Below are positions 47,001 through 59,335 of a stretch of 64,000 nucleotides of DNA, piece after piece. Both the position numbers and the translations under genes were made by a program. The notes below the pieces were generated by a model. The model saw nothing but the letters and a program-made list of their open reading frames with translations. It ran no database searches and was not told the DNA's origin. Every line of letters starts with the position of its first letter. The stretch's first letter is position 1. The DNA comes from Ciona savignyi (lineage: Eukaryota; Chordata; Ascidiacea; Phlebobranchia; Cionidae): NCBI GenBank assembly GCA_000149265.1, contig CH003025.1:275657-339656 (forward strand). Direction: 5' to 3'.

Positions 47001-50000
47001 AATTCTATAAAAACCAAGTGGTTTTGGTGGACAGGGATGTTAGTATTGTCGGTATTATGTGTTCGGTGAGTTATGTATTGTATTATATTAAGTATGATTA
47101 AAATAAACCTAAAATAAATGCCTAGTTCTACGACTAGCGATCATCTGCTTAAAGACTGTAGCCTTAACAACCGCTAATCATTTTGTACTTTACATCAAGG
47201 CAATTTGTATCTGTTGCTTAAAAATAATGTTGGTTTATTGTAGTAATGTCTCTATCCGATTTAAAACACTGTAGTAATTTTGGTAACCTGACTGCAGGCA
47301 TGAGGTAATTGCTATTCTCTCATTTTTCACCTTTCTTAAACATATGAGTCTATCATGTGCATTCACCAAGAAAATCAATTTTTTCATCAAACTTTAAAAA
47401 CATTTCAACAGTTGTGGTGTATAGCAGTGTTCATCGGTACAAAGAAGTTTCGAAGAGTCCCACACGTTATCACCATCTTCCTAACCTCTAGTATGGTAGG
47501 CCTTTTGCCCAAAACCCATTTAAAAAAAAACTCCAGCATTTTTTTATATCCTGGGTTAAGCACTATGACGGGTGAATCCAAGTGGGCTCCTAAGCTGAGT
47601 TCACCCACCCGTAATCAAAGAAAGTTTCCAGTCAGTAAATTTAAGTTACCTAATCAAATTACTGACAGCAACAATTCATTTTTAAATATATTTTGGAAAG
47701 CACAATCATCTGAAGGTTCGAAACTGGTGGCTAGCTAGTTAGTTGTATCTTTGGGCAGGGAACTTAACAGACATTGCCTGAACCCAACCCCATTGGTTTT
47801 CCCATTTAAGAGGATAAACATGAATATTCTATTCTATCCTATGTCCTATCTCTTTGTATAAGAAACTGACATTTTGTGTGTACACATCTATCTTATCGTA
47901 ACAGAACCTATTTGTACATATGAACCATGATCAAAGACTACCCAATTCTCTATATATGCATATTGTGTAATCAATGATATATTTTTAGTTTTTCACCAGC
48001 GTGATGTCAGTTGTTGCAATATCAGGTGCAAACTACAGTCAAACATGGAAGGTGATGTTAGGAATATTTTTCATTTTCTTGGTAGAATTAAATAAAACGA
48101 CTGTCAACAGAGAAAAAGAGTTGCCAACATGCCTAGTTTAGGAAAATATATTCAAATAGTAAGACCGCAAAATATTTATTTGAAGGTGCCTGTCATATGA
48201 CTGGCAGCAAACAAACAGCGGCGGTCAAATTGAAAAGGCGCCGGTTAAATGGGCGTTTGTGTCTTGTGAATACTGAAGAAAGATTTAATACTAATACTAT
48301 TAGTTGGTTCGAAATTCGATCGTAATAAGAATACTAAACAGTTTTTAATAACAACTGTAATCCTTCCCTTAGTATAAAATATCTCACCAATTTTTTACTA
48401 ATTTAAAAAACTGAACCTCAAAATTTACCATTTTACACTTAGATTGTTGCTTATTCATCCTTATTCTTCGGTGTGCACGCCACACGGTTTATGACCGCCT
48501 CGTTGGCCATCGCTCTTGTTGTGCTGAAAGTATATGGTGAAGCTAAAGTATGGTAGGTCTCTTTTGCTACAAAATTTAATTTAACTGCAAAACATAAACT
48601 TATTTTTTATGTATTTTTGTTAAATACCATTTATTTCGTTGATACTTCTTTTAAATGTTTTTTTATATATTAAAATTACAGGCATGGAACAAAGTTGTAA
48701 GTTGTAGTAATAAGATGTTTTTCCCTCCCAGGGTTTTTTATATTATTTATTTTTTTATGATATATAAATGTACAAATACAATTACAAATAAATGGCTCTC
48801 ATAACCTAACTATGGGCATCAGTTATCTGACGGTTACCGTGTATAACTCTTAACCAATATTTCCCCTTATATCAGCATACCAACAACACATCCATCCATA
48901 TGAATAACATGTATTGCCACCACAGGTATCTTCGTTGGTGTTTCATCTTTTTTCCCGGGCTCTTATCGCTGATTACAACGATTGTGATCGTCACAACCAC
49001 AGGGAAGTTTCCAATCATCACCACCAATAATCCAGTTGTTGTGCTTGGCTTTTCACAGGTTGTATCTTTTGCAATACTATTTGTTAAATTTATTTTAAGT
49101 GGTACCAGTCTGATTTAACTATTTTTGGTCAAATGGCTATTAAGTAAACATATACTAAAAAGCTCAGTGGAGACCCAAAATTAGCTCAGCATTTGTTTGA
49201 AATACATGAAATATGTTTTGCTCCCTCGTTTTCTTAGTCTTTTATTCAAATAGATAATATTTATTTGGAATTACAGACTGAAGAAGGCAGAAGGCAGAAT
49301 ATATTTCTTAGATTGATTTTTAAAGATTTTTTATGTTTTAACTGATTTTTGGATTTTTTTCATTATGTGTTACCAAACTATTCTGTTCTCTTAACTTTAT
49401 TTTTTTTGTTTATTTAATGTTTCAAACCAGAAACCAAAGTTGTACACCCTAGAGTAGACCAATATCAAGACAATTAAGTAATTACATTTTAAACTCTGTT
49501 GTCACAGAAAATTATTTCCTGCATCGTGATAGCGGTTTGTCTTGCCACAGTAATCGTTTGTCTTATCATTCTGTTCCGCGTTCCTGACTTGTTTGAACCT
49601 CCCGGAAGAAAGTTATCAACGTCATCGAAAAGCGGAAGTTTCACTTCAGATTCAGGTGGTTTTAATTGCAGAGAATGAATCATAACATTTTTGATAAGAA
49701 ACCTTACATTCTTACAAATGGATGGGAAATACATTGCCAATCACAAAAAGAATTTAACATTTGTAGTTTTTCTTACCAAAATGTAGTTTTTATTTTTTTA
49801 TCAAAATGTAAGTTTCCTTATGGAATGGTATTGGTAGGATCATTGGTCACAACCAGACGCAGTCTTGAGTATGTCATTTCCAGTTGTATCTATACCTATA
49901 CTGCAACACAGCATTTTAAAATTTAAGAGAAGCAATTCATATTTCTTTCATTATCCAGAAACAAATGGCCTTTTACCACGGAGGTCATGTGACAGCGAGT

Positions 50001-53000
50001 CTCTAAGCAACGAGTTGTCCCCCTCCATCCCCCTCAAGTGGTGGGAATTCAGAAGTGGAAAGAACCAACTGACGCGGCACATCGTGCTACTCAGTCTCCT
50101 CGCCATTTCTCTGTTTGTTGTGAGTTGTGTTCATACTAACAGAATCTTATATATATAAGCGCCTAGTGAGGAAAATAGCATTGACCAGTTTCTACTTTTC
50201 ATCCTGGCTGGTTGGGATAATTGCGCTAGTTGTGACACAGGTTGTCTGATTATCCCCGCTCATAGACAGGTTATTTAAGCTTTTGCGGTGTGCTGATTAT
50301 AAACAATTGATATAAATCCACTGGATCTACTGGAAACAGCTTGTAATAGTTTATGACCTCTTTCCTTATCTTCGTTTTAAAAATTCTTGCCTAACACTAA
50401 TCTCTCTTTGAAACACTTTCACAATTTATTAGACAACCATTTTTGTAAGTACTGTATTATTAATCTGATAACTATTAACATACTTTCATATAAATGCATA
50501 TAAACCGTTGACTTGGATTCTTTCCAGGGTTTAACAATCACTGCATGGAGACTCAGCGATCACAACATGCTTTCTGGAATCTACTTCGAAGTGTCGTTCC
50601 TAGATTCGGTTTTCAACTTTGGACAGTCGTTCTTTGTGTTCCTAATCTTTGGCATCGACACTGAGCTTATTATTGAGCCGTTCATGAAAGCGTAAGTCTC
50701 TGGTTTTTTGTTCGGTTTAATGTTTAAGTTGCCTTTTTGGCATGGACCAATTAGGGGGGGAAACCAAGTAGGAAAGAAGGGAAACTGCACTCAAAAATAA
50801 AGATTAGTGCTTTAGGGTTAATGGTAAGGCTACAGTTAGGAGTTAAATTAAGTTCTCGGATTAAGATTAGTGTTGGGGTCGGTGAGAATTCGTTTTCATA
50901 CTTTTAGTAAGCAGTTTTAGTAAGTATTCCTACTGTTCTAATTTTTTTTAACACTCGATCCAAAATTTTTGTTGTTGATTTTACTGGAAACAAATTTTCT
51001 GTGTTCGTCATGCCCGTGCAAGTTTATTTAAATGATATCAACCCAATAGCCTCAATTTAGAAATCTTAATTTCATTCAAAGTAAATCTTAACTTGTAATG
51101 TCCTGCTTAATACAGTATTTTACTCTAATTTAAACACCACAGTTCTAATTTAAACACCACAGTTGGCGCAGCATCTTCTTGCGGGACGACACTGTAAGTC
51201 TTGCACCCCTTTCCGAGGTGGAGAAGGAGGTGTTGCGGAAATGTTTCGTGTTTACTCGCCACCACCTCAAGCATTGCAAGCCTGATATCGTGGCCTCAAG
51301 AAGGTTGGTAAAGTGAATATTTTTCAAGCGGTTTTTTCTTTCCTGATTTTTATGTTTTCACAAATTTTTGTTATGCTTTTTTTAATTTAAATGTGTGTGT
51401 GATTATTTATGCTTATTTCAGTGGTTAAAAATTGCAGGGGCGTTAATACATTTATTATAATAGTACTGTTGTTTAACGAAGCTATTGATGTGTGCTGTTC
51501 ACAACAGAGATAATGCTTTAATTTTGTTTAACCCAATAATCTACTGGGATCAAGCAAGACCGTAAAGTGGACATGATGCTTCTTATTGTTCTTAAGGGCT
51601 GTATTTTCAATCTGAAACAATTTCTCCATTTGGCTCGTTTTCAAATGCATTTTATTACTGTGACAGTCTATAAATTTCTTGCAGGAAAGGTCTTCAAACG
51701 TACGAAGATGCTTTCCAGGGTTCTGATCTTTGCACTTGGTTGGTTGAAGTTGGTTTGGTGCAAACTAGGAGGGAAGCTATTCTGTACGGCCATCAATTGA
51801 TGCTGGGTAAGTTATAGAAGTGTTGCTCTAGTATCTGTTCAGGGTCTATAGCGTGTTTGATTTGTTCGTTATCTACAGGCCGGGTGCTACACCACGTCAC
51901 AAACAGCCATTATTTCCAAGACAAAGAGTATTTGTACCAATTCGAAAACCTGCCGGAAATAAGGAAAAGCAAGCGGAGGAAAAAATCAAAAACTTCCAGT
52001 GAGTCTCCTGTGTATGTCCTCTTTGTTTGGGGAGTAAACAATGAATTCGAGCTCTTTTGTGCAGTTTTTTGTATTACTATTTTCTACCTTATACCTCTAT
52101 TAAGGTCATGATATATATAGCCAAGCTCAGAGTTAAATTGCTCGAGCTATTACAGTATGTGGGTGTTTGGTTCATTTATATTATCTATATTGAAAAGCCA
52201 GTTTCATTATCGGATGTTAAAATACAACTTATGCTCGCAGTCCAGTAGCAGAAAGTATTACGGAATGTGATTGGTGGGTACATTTATATTATCTTTGGTG
52301 TTAAGTTTTAAGCCGGCTTAATCATCAGGTAATTTAAGACAACTCCTGTTTATTGCTTGCTAGAGCTATTACAGGGTGTGGATGGTAATTGTATTTGTAT
52401 TTTATTAGGTGGGGTGTTTGAAGCAACCTATGCTCATTAGTTGCCAGAATTATTGCAGTGTGTGTTTGCTGGTCTTATTTTATGATCGACCATCAGTCCA
52501 CCACTATCCATTACAAAGTTATTGGTTTCAAAATTCCTTATTTATTAAAACTGAATCATTCCTATTCCCCATCCAACCTCAGCACAAGGGAGCAGCACAC
52601 AGTCGAACACTCCTGACTGCGAATTAGGGGAATGTAAGTTGGAGAACCTCGGATTTACCTTCGAGTTGTATCTCAATGATACAGACCTGAATACATGGAC
52701 GGTGGGGAGTCCAGCTAAGTTCAGTAGAGGGTGAGTTATGTGTTTGCAAACGCAGCGCTAAAAATCCGCGGGAGTAAGAATTTACTCTTGCAAATAAAAA
52801 ACTAACTAACGTTTACTGCGACCGTTTACTATTCAACTGGAGAATATGGGAATAAAAAACAAATCCTCATCATTGCCACCAATTATATTATACACATGGC
52901 GGGTCCGAATAGGAGAGTCTATAATACTTACAGCAGCATCATAAAATCGGTCGCTGTAAACGATTTACTTGCGTGTGGAAGCTCAATACTGACTTGTGTG

Positions 53001-53695
53001 AAATTTGATGGATTTTTGGCCCTGAAACATAGTTTTTTTTTGTATTATTTTGGAAATAATAGGAGTGGAAATAAGGTATAATGATAGTAAATTGTTCGAA
53101 TCATTTCTTCATAATTTACCTTTATGCAGTTTATGAGCAAAAACGCTCTTTGCATGTCTTAAGGTATTCCACAATGCACTGGTTTATTGTTGTAAATTGT
53201 TTCATTTCTATACCTGTGATTACTACTTGCAGGTTTACAAACATAGTTATTTCAAACCCTGTGCTTCATTAAACATGGTAGGCTGTAATCATTCCCTGCA
53301 TGGATATTAAAAAGAACTTTAGTATTTTGCATTGTTTGTGTGCACTTTGTTCTGCAAGTTAACTTATTATACTATTCTTTGTTTTTTTCATATTACCTTG
53401 TCAACCAAGCACATTTAATTCAATAGAGAAAAAGAATGAAACAATATTAAAATTTTGGTAAATCTGACACGTTTTTTTTCTTGTTCGATTAACCAGGAAA
53501 ACACTGAAGCATAGACCTCGCGGACAAACAAACGACTCGAATCAAAACAACAACCAGGACTCAACCAGCGATGAAGTTATGCTTAATCTTGCCCAAGATC
53601 TTTTGCAATTTGACGAGCCTGGAACGTCGAGACAGGTGGTCAGAGCATTGGTCCAACCAGCCCCCAAGAATAGTGACGACCTCAACGACTGGTAG
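41046..53695 (+). CDS. GPR155: GPR155/LYCHOS lysosomal cholesterol sensor, complete, 20 exons
   Basis: Lysosomal membrane protein; the human protein senses cholesterol and relieves GATOR1 inhibition of mTORC1. Exons: 41046-41181, 41406-41630, 42513-42636, 43311-43390, 43665-43818, 44478-44633, 45641-45842, 46910-47065, 47412-47495, 47989-48051, 48443-48552, 48926-49058, 49508-49655, 49959-50119, 50528-50691, 51163-51303, 51685-51806, 51879-51998, 52583-52730, 53497-53695. All GT-AG, phases join: 2826 nt, 941 residues (human 870). Residues 1-410 form the transporter-like (auxin-carrier fold) domain with TQSNDFALGYPI, LLQYIYLVAPISL, LNPIGFI, ALFYLGLSMVGK and SAPIMYVSAW. Residues 411-698 form the second, GPCR-like membrane part (QLTRHIVLLSLL, FNFGQSFF). 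A DEP domain lies at about 720-800 (DLCTWLVEVGLVQTRREAI). The tail is about 140 residues longer than a bare DEP end. Start is the first ATG, followed by LFPALVNCF as in human. Exon 16 has a duplicated acceptor. Confidence 0.93.
46020..46325 (+). repeat. Old SINE-A copy in GPR155 intron 7
   Basis: Decayed but in order: GCTCATTGTGCAGTCAGTTA head, GGTGGGTTCAACACCTAGTC B-box region, TGACTGGACAACCGATAATC and a TTTTATCCTAT tail. Weak match, so boundaries are rough. Confidence 0.45.
47709..47850 (+). repeat. SINE-A copy with internal deletion, GPR155 intron 9
   Basis: B-box region GGTTCGAAACTGGTGGCTAG, TTAACAGACATTGCCTGAAC, then a jump to CCCATTGGTTTTCCCATTTA and the tail ATTCTATCCTATGTCCTATC. The middle 100 bp or so is missing. 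Confidence 0.75.
50812..50885 (+). repeat. Degenerate TTAGGG/GTTAGG-like stretch, GPR155 intron 15
   Basis: Irregular units such as TTAGGGTTAATGG, GTTAGGAGTT and GATTAGTGTTGGGGTC. A similar block in the opposite direction lies inside the small element at 18828-19037. Telomere-like only in a loose sense. Confidence 0.4.
51123..51162 (+). repeat. Duplicated 20-bp acceptor of GPR155 exon 16
   Basis: Two consecutive copies of TCTAATTTAAACACCACAG plus a differing first base. Each ends in a usable CACAG acceptor (at 51142 and 51162). The second keeps the frame used in the gene model; the first would add 20 nt and shift it. Confidence 0.8.
52141..52480 (+). repeat. Diverged tandem repeat in GPR155 intron 18
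   Basis: Four loose units start at GAGCTATTACAGTATGTG (about 52144), GTATTACGGAATGTG (52255), GAGCTATTACAGGGTGTG (52365) and GAATTATTGCAGTGTGTG (52447). Spacing is 80-120 bp. The repeated start resembles a motif of SINE-A on its minus strand, so it may come from old SINE pieces. Confidence 0.45.
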
Positions 53696-54861
53696 GAACT
53701 AATGTCCACGCATGCTGTAACGAATCACAACTAATGGTTCCAAAAATTTAGTATTGTCCTTGCTGTGCAGTATTTTAGTTAACTGTAGAGTTTTAATTTC
53801 CCTTAATTTTGTTCATGTTATTATACTACATGTCTTCATTTTCAGTGTTGCACCTTCAACTGTTTGCATTTTGTAACGTGTGCTTATTTTATATGTGTTT
53901 TATTGTTGTTTTTTTTACGATACTAACTATATAGACGCTTCAATCCAATTTTTTTCTTTCAAGTTCCTTTTTTTACCCGAAATGTCTTAACTTTCTAAGT
54001 AAGGGTAAACACATAAACACAAGCCATGGCCCAATATATTTAATATATTATGTACATAAACTTTTATTTTAGATTTATTTGACTGTGCAAGTTAAACTAC
54101 TAGACGTTTATTAATGAATTTAATACTTTTTTGATTATACTAACTATCCAATTTTCTTGTTTCAAAGTTATTGCCAAAATTTTACAACTAACTGAACCAA
54201 ACTGCCTAAACAATTTAACAATCACCATAAATGAATATATTTTCTATATTATATTTAACCATTTAATAAACAGTGAACTTATCATTGGAGATAGATAGGT
54301 TAAAATCCCGACATCATAATGTAATATAAAGTTTTCTTAATTTATATTATACACAGAAAATAAACTCATTTAACATAGTTATCTTGTAGTAATTTAATAC
54401 ACATGACCGTCCGAATTCTAATGTACACTGTTACGTAGTAATGGTTTATGTTTAATAACTTTATATTACTAGAAAAGTTTTCTAAACAGCTTATTACTTA
54501 TATTAAATATAAAACGATATTGCTGATAAAATGTATTGCTTCTATAAACTTGCTGCTTTTTGTGATTATTTTTCAATAAAGATCTGGAAAAATTGATCTT
54601 TTGAAAACTTTTCGGATTTTTTCTAATTTTACTGAATAATTTGCATGTTGTCAGTGCAGTATTGGTAATTGCTTAAAATGAAATGCCTTGCTTCTTTCTC
54701 CAGTTCGGTAATATATTGTAGAACTGCTGGTATGATGTTTTAACTCGGCCCAACCATTCGCGCAATATGTGTAGCCGTCCTGGAGACCGTAAATAAAGCC
54801 TGGCTTCTCTCACTTTCGAGATATTAACTAGATCAACAATCCAAATCAATTATGGATTAGT
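53696..54861. other. GPR155 3' flank
   Basis: AT-rich and without genes. AATAAA at 54575-54580 could be the GPR155 poly(A) signal, giving a 3' UTR near 0.9 kb. Confidence 0.4.
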
Positions 54862-55190
54862 GCATCGCTATTAAGGGTTTTGCAGATTCGAAAGTTGTCG
54901 CTAGCTAGTCGATTTTGTCTTGAGCAAGGCGATTGCAGACATCACCTAAACTCGGCGGATTAATAGGTTATACTAGAATTTAATTTACTTTTAAATCATA
55001 AACAGTTTGCAATAACCTTGATAACCCGACAGTTGGAGCGAGGTAATATGTCGATAACTCATGCGATCACGTTCTCTAACGTATTCGCGGGATTATCTGA
55101 GGTTTGCCTGTGGAAGTGTGAACACAGGAGGCGTTTTTCCATTCACGCAGTTAAAATTTGGATATCCTACCCTGCAATACAATACTTTAA
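54862..55190 (+). repeat. Old SINE-A copy
   Basis: GCAGATTCGAAAGTTGTCGC, TAGCTAGTCGATTTTGTC, CTCGGCGGATTAATAGGTTA and AACCCGACAGTTGGAGCGAG follow the SINE-A order. The end is poorly defined because of a small insertion. Confidence 0.6.
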
Positions 55191-56350
55191 ATAGCAACAT
55201 TCTATTTTATCTCATTGTAGCAATCTGTTCACGTAGAATTTTAATCAACTCAATTCAAAACACGGCATGTTAATCAACAATCAATTTGTAACTTAATCCT
55301 ATTCATACTACTAGTTTCATTTATACTGTCTAGAATGGGTGGCGTTATGTTCAGAATCTGTACACAGTTGAGATGCAATGTGATTATTGCAAAGTGCAAT
55401 TGACCAGTTGTTTTTCTCTTCATGTGTTGGCGGCTAAGTAAAAAACCAAAACACTAAATACCCTCCGTCTATATGCCTAAGTTATTGCAGATGGTGACTA
55501 GTTATTCTGATTCTTTAACCGAATTTTCTAGTTTAATCCCAAAAGCAGGAAACCACGAAAAATGTGGTACTGGTATTGGCACCAGCTGCTCACACAGGAG
55601 CTATTACATAGTGTTGTTCGGGTTGGAGATATTGCTTAAGCTTTTTCGGGGGAATGCCTGGCTAATCAACTGAAAGTTCATAACCCTTTTTCTCATTTAA
55701 CATATTCTATATGACAACAGCGATTTAAAACTGTCTTTGAGTATATCAAAGTCAATATCAAAATTGTATAGTCATGCGTTCTGTTTTTATATTCGGTACG
55801 TTATAAACACACGAAGAGTCATTTTTTATATTACAATGTCGGTTGTATTGCAAGGTAGGAACGAATTTGATATTCTCCCGAATGGGAACGCTGGAGCTTT
55901 ATTACATAGTATGGTGTATGGTCCGATTACCTCGTGCCTACTTTAGGGTTGCTGAAACTATTGCAGTGTGTTGTTGATGATTGAGATGTTTTTAATATTT
56001 TCATCAAGTTTGCTCATTAACTAACTGGGTCCGGGCGTTCGCCAATTGGCTTACTGAACACAATCGTTTGGTCGACACATTTAGCCGGGCGGTTATACAT
56101 TATATTTCGTCACCATGGGGCCACGACTTAACGAACTTTCCTTCATCAGCAACAATGAAAATATACAAGACTCAAAACTTTGAAAATCTCAATTTATCCA
56201 CAAAGAAGCCATTGATTTTTTAAGAAAATGTGCAGTCGGTAATTATGGTGCTCTTTGCTAAGCAACTGTTTTGTACTTCTGTAATTAAATTACAATACGT
56301 TTTACGTCGACAGTAATTAGTTACGGCCACACTGTAATTACACAATCTTT
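55191..56350. other. Intergenic DNA, one decayed SINE-A
   Basis: A minus SINE-A remnant spans about 55850-55975 (GATTACCTCGTGCCTACTTT, TGCTGAAACTATTGCAGTGT). Otherwise nothing is recognised. Confidence 0.4.
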
Positions 56351-56645
56351 CGTCCTACGGATTAGTCTGGTGGTTTAGTGCGTCGCCTTTCAGCATAAGG
56401 GTCGCAGATTCAAAACTGATCGCTAGCTAGTCGGTTGTGTCCTTGGGCAAGGCACTTAACGGACATTGCCTGAACCCAGCGGATTAATGGGTTCTACCAA
56501 ATTGAAGAAATGTATAATTCGTACACAACACACTACAATAGCTCTGGTAACCCATTGGGCGCGAGGTGATCTGACGATTGCCCGTGTGTTAACCCCCTTG
56601 GCTTTCCCATTCACGGTGATAAACATGAATAATCTATCCTATCCT
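56351..56645 (+). repeat. SINE-A copy, full length
   Basis: Head CGTCCTACGGATTAGTCTGG, the full body with TTGGGCAAGGCACTTAACGG, and tail ATAATCTATCCTATCC. Good preservation. Confidence 0.88.
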
Positions 56646-57629
56646 TTCGTTTTATGCTTAAAGTTTTGTGTAATACAATCATCAGTATAAGCGACGGCAA
56701 ATAAGCAGCTACTCTATAGAAAATCAAAAGTGTAACAAAATAATAAAACCGTTGTATCTTGATTGAAAATGAAAATAAGATTAAAAATGAAATAAGCTTT
56801 TTGCGAAACTTCAGAGTATTATGAATCGATGTATTACGCATTCGCGGTATAAATGTGACGATTCGCCTTTTTAAGACATTTCACTGGAAACACGTTTCTT
56901 CATTTTTAATCACTAAGAAAAGCATACAGATTTGTAACAGCTTTTATATCACACTGCAATCATGTGATTAAAATGGAGGAATGTATTATCCCACAAAACG
57001 TAACAAAAAGGCGAACCGTATTATTGCCTATTTCATTTGACGGGCGATTCTTTCCGAAATGAACTTTATTCATTATGCTTTCAAAGAGGCCGTTTTTGTG
57101 TCGCATTATAATTACCATAACTATCAACTACTGACTAAAGATTTGTTTAGGTTTCTTTGCATACAACTTTTTCAGTTATTATGTGCTTTTAGTTATTTAT
57201 GTGGGTTGGCTTAACTTACAATAACTGCTGTGTTCGAATTGATAAGTGAACAATTTAGTGTTAGTTTTCGTTTGTCCTGTGCTTACAGAGATTCTTTTAA
57301 AGTATTTTGCTGTTTTTCTTAATGCACCATATCTTCATTTTCATAAGACAGAATAAAATTACTGGTACTATGAAACAAAAGTTTTTTAAATTAAACGCAA
57401 AATCAATTGCATATTAGTGCTCGAAAAAGTTTGTGCGTCGGGAGATAGGAACTAAGTTGCTGATCGAAACCACCATTATTGGTAGCCATTTGTGTCCTTT
57501 CCCAAAACACTTTAAGGCGGACGTCGCTTGAACCCAGTGAATTATTGGGTTAAACAGAAACAGAAAAAAGTGTACTTCACAACACTTTATATAGGAGATA
57601 TTAAACGTATTGGGTAAAATAACAAGAAA
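56646..57629. other. Intergenic DNA, nothing firm
   Basis: No gene is supported. A poor SINE-A-like segment lies at about 57465-57600 (GGTAGCCATTTGTGTCC, TTGAACCCAGTGAATTATTG). Confidence 0.4.
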
Positions 57630-57877
57630 TATAATGGTCGCTAGTTAGGCTCCTTGGGCAAGGTACATAGCGAATCCTGCATTCATTAATTAATGGGTTC
57701 TACCTTAATAAAGGGAAACGTCTAAATCACAAACAGCACACTGCAATAGCTTTGGTAACCTTATAAGGGGGTTGGTAATCTAACGATTACCCACGTGATA
57801 ACGCTGCCTGACAGGATGGCACTGTAATCTGACGATTGCCTTTATTACATCACCTCCTGTGTTTTCGGAGATAAACA
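57630..57877 (+). repeat. SINE-A copy joined tail-to-tail to the next
   Basis: The 5' end is truncated (starts near GGTCGCTAGTTAGGCTCC). The body is complete and interrupted by a duplicated TAATCTGACGATT block. It ends at GATAAACATG and meets an inverted copy with no tail between them. Confidence 0.75.
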
Positions 57878-58137
57878 TGTTTATCCCCGTGGATGGGAAA
57901 ACCAAGGGGGTTATCACACGGGCAATCGCCAGATCACCTCGCGTCCATCATCGGGTTTGTATATGATAGACACGTTCCTTCAATTTGGTAAAACCCATTA
58001 ATCCGCTGGGATTAGGCAATGTCCGTAAAGTGCCTTGCCCAAGGACACAACCGACTAGCTAGCGACCAGTTTCTCACCTGCAACCTTTCGATTGAAAGGC
58101 GACGCACTTAACCGCTAGACCAACCGGCCGGACAAAT
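57878..58137 (-). repeat. SINE-A copy, inverted, full body
   Basis: It begins at the shared CATGTTTATCCCCGTG and runs to the head GGTCTAGCGGTTAAGTGCGT (reverse complement). The (TATCC)n tail is lost. With 57630-57877 it makes an inverted repeat of about 240 bp per arm. Confidence 0.85.
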
Positions 58138-58403
58138 AAACAAATCAATTGACTTTTTAACCGCTTGGAAGCCCAGATGACAACGCTATATCTGTCTTGC
58201 GTATTTGCAGATTCGGGAGTAAAACTTGAAAATCTGGAATATGTGTTATTGCGGTTATTATGTTTCAGCGGATTTGACCGGAGCTATAGCTATTGCATTT
58301 TGTTGTATTTGCGTGAACTGTTACCCAAACTTATGTAAAACCAGTGAATCATACGGGTTCAGGCAATGGTCCCTGCCTTACGCAAGAAGGCAACCGTTTA
58401 GCC

Positions 58404-58462
58404 CAGGGGTGGGCAATTTCTTTAGCCGGCGGGCCATATGTTGCCCATGTCTGGTCTAGCCA
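58404..58462 (+). mobile_element. Lone hAT-like terminus
   Basis: CAGGGGTGGGCAATTTCTTT followed by GCCGGCGGGCCATATG is a classic hAT left end. No matching right end (TTGCCCACCCCTG) was found in the next kilobase, so it is a truncated or chance copy. Confidence 0.45.
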
Positions 58463-59335
58463 GTTGTTGGTTTCGATTTTTTAACCGTATGGATGCCCGC
58501 AGAACCGCTAAAACGCTCTTATTTATTAGAATAATTCATATAACACAAGTATAGTGTGCCCAGTTTGACTATAATTAAAATTGACAATTATTTCTAATAT
58601 TGTACAGTTACATATATCTAATAATTTTTAAAATTAAAAACGCAATGTAACTATCAGCTTCACAGTTAACTAACAAAATATCAGCGATCACTTAAAAGGC
58701 ACAATGGTAGAGCCTTAAAAAACATCCAATACGGCTAATACTATCAAACAAAAAACTTTAAATAAATATACTTTAAATCTGTAACTCTTTCTCTATACAA
58801 CTCAACTCTGATTTAAGTGCAGGATTGGATCTTATATTTTTATCACTTTATTTAAAAATCAATGGGGTATTTAGAAACCAAAACATGCTTGTAGTGAAAT
58901 TAAAAATATTAATAAAGGCATTAAGTTTTTTTGAAAAAATAAGAACACTGTGGTAATAATGGACACAATGTGCAATAATAATAAGATAGTCTACATAATT
59001 AGAAAGTGCAACAGATATTACTCACATTACAGTATAGTACCATAAGAAAATGTTTTTTTACATGATATGCAATGTTACTGAAAATTCAACATTATAAGAA
59101 ATTGCATAAGAATAGAAACAAAGTTGTGCATTATCTTTGAAGAGTTTAAGGTAAACGTAGTTTTTGTGCCAAAATGCCAATAGAAAACAATGATTAAAAA
59201 GTGCAATACTAAAATTGATAGATATAATAAGACACAGTGGCTATATATATATATATGCAGGTGTTTGGTACTTTTAACCTCCTTTCTTTTTATTATGACT
59301 CCACCTAAAAAAGAGAAAAACCGAACATTTTTTGT
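58463..59335. other. Intergenic AT-rich DNA
   Basis: No gene. A short (TA)n run is at 59241-59255. It could be the body of a hAT-type element starting at 58404, which I cannot show. Confidence 0.35.

Noticed and set aside
39862-53695. APIP and GPR155 as one trans-spliced operon
   Set aside because: Same strand, but the 464-bp spacer contains an APIP poly(A) signal; Ciona operons usually have almost no spacer.
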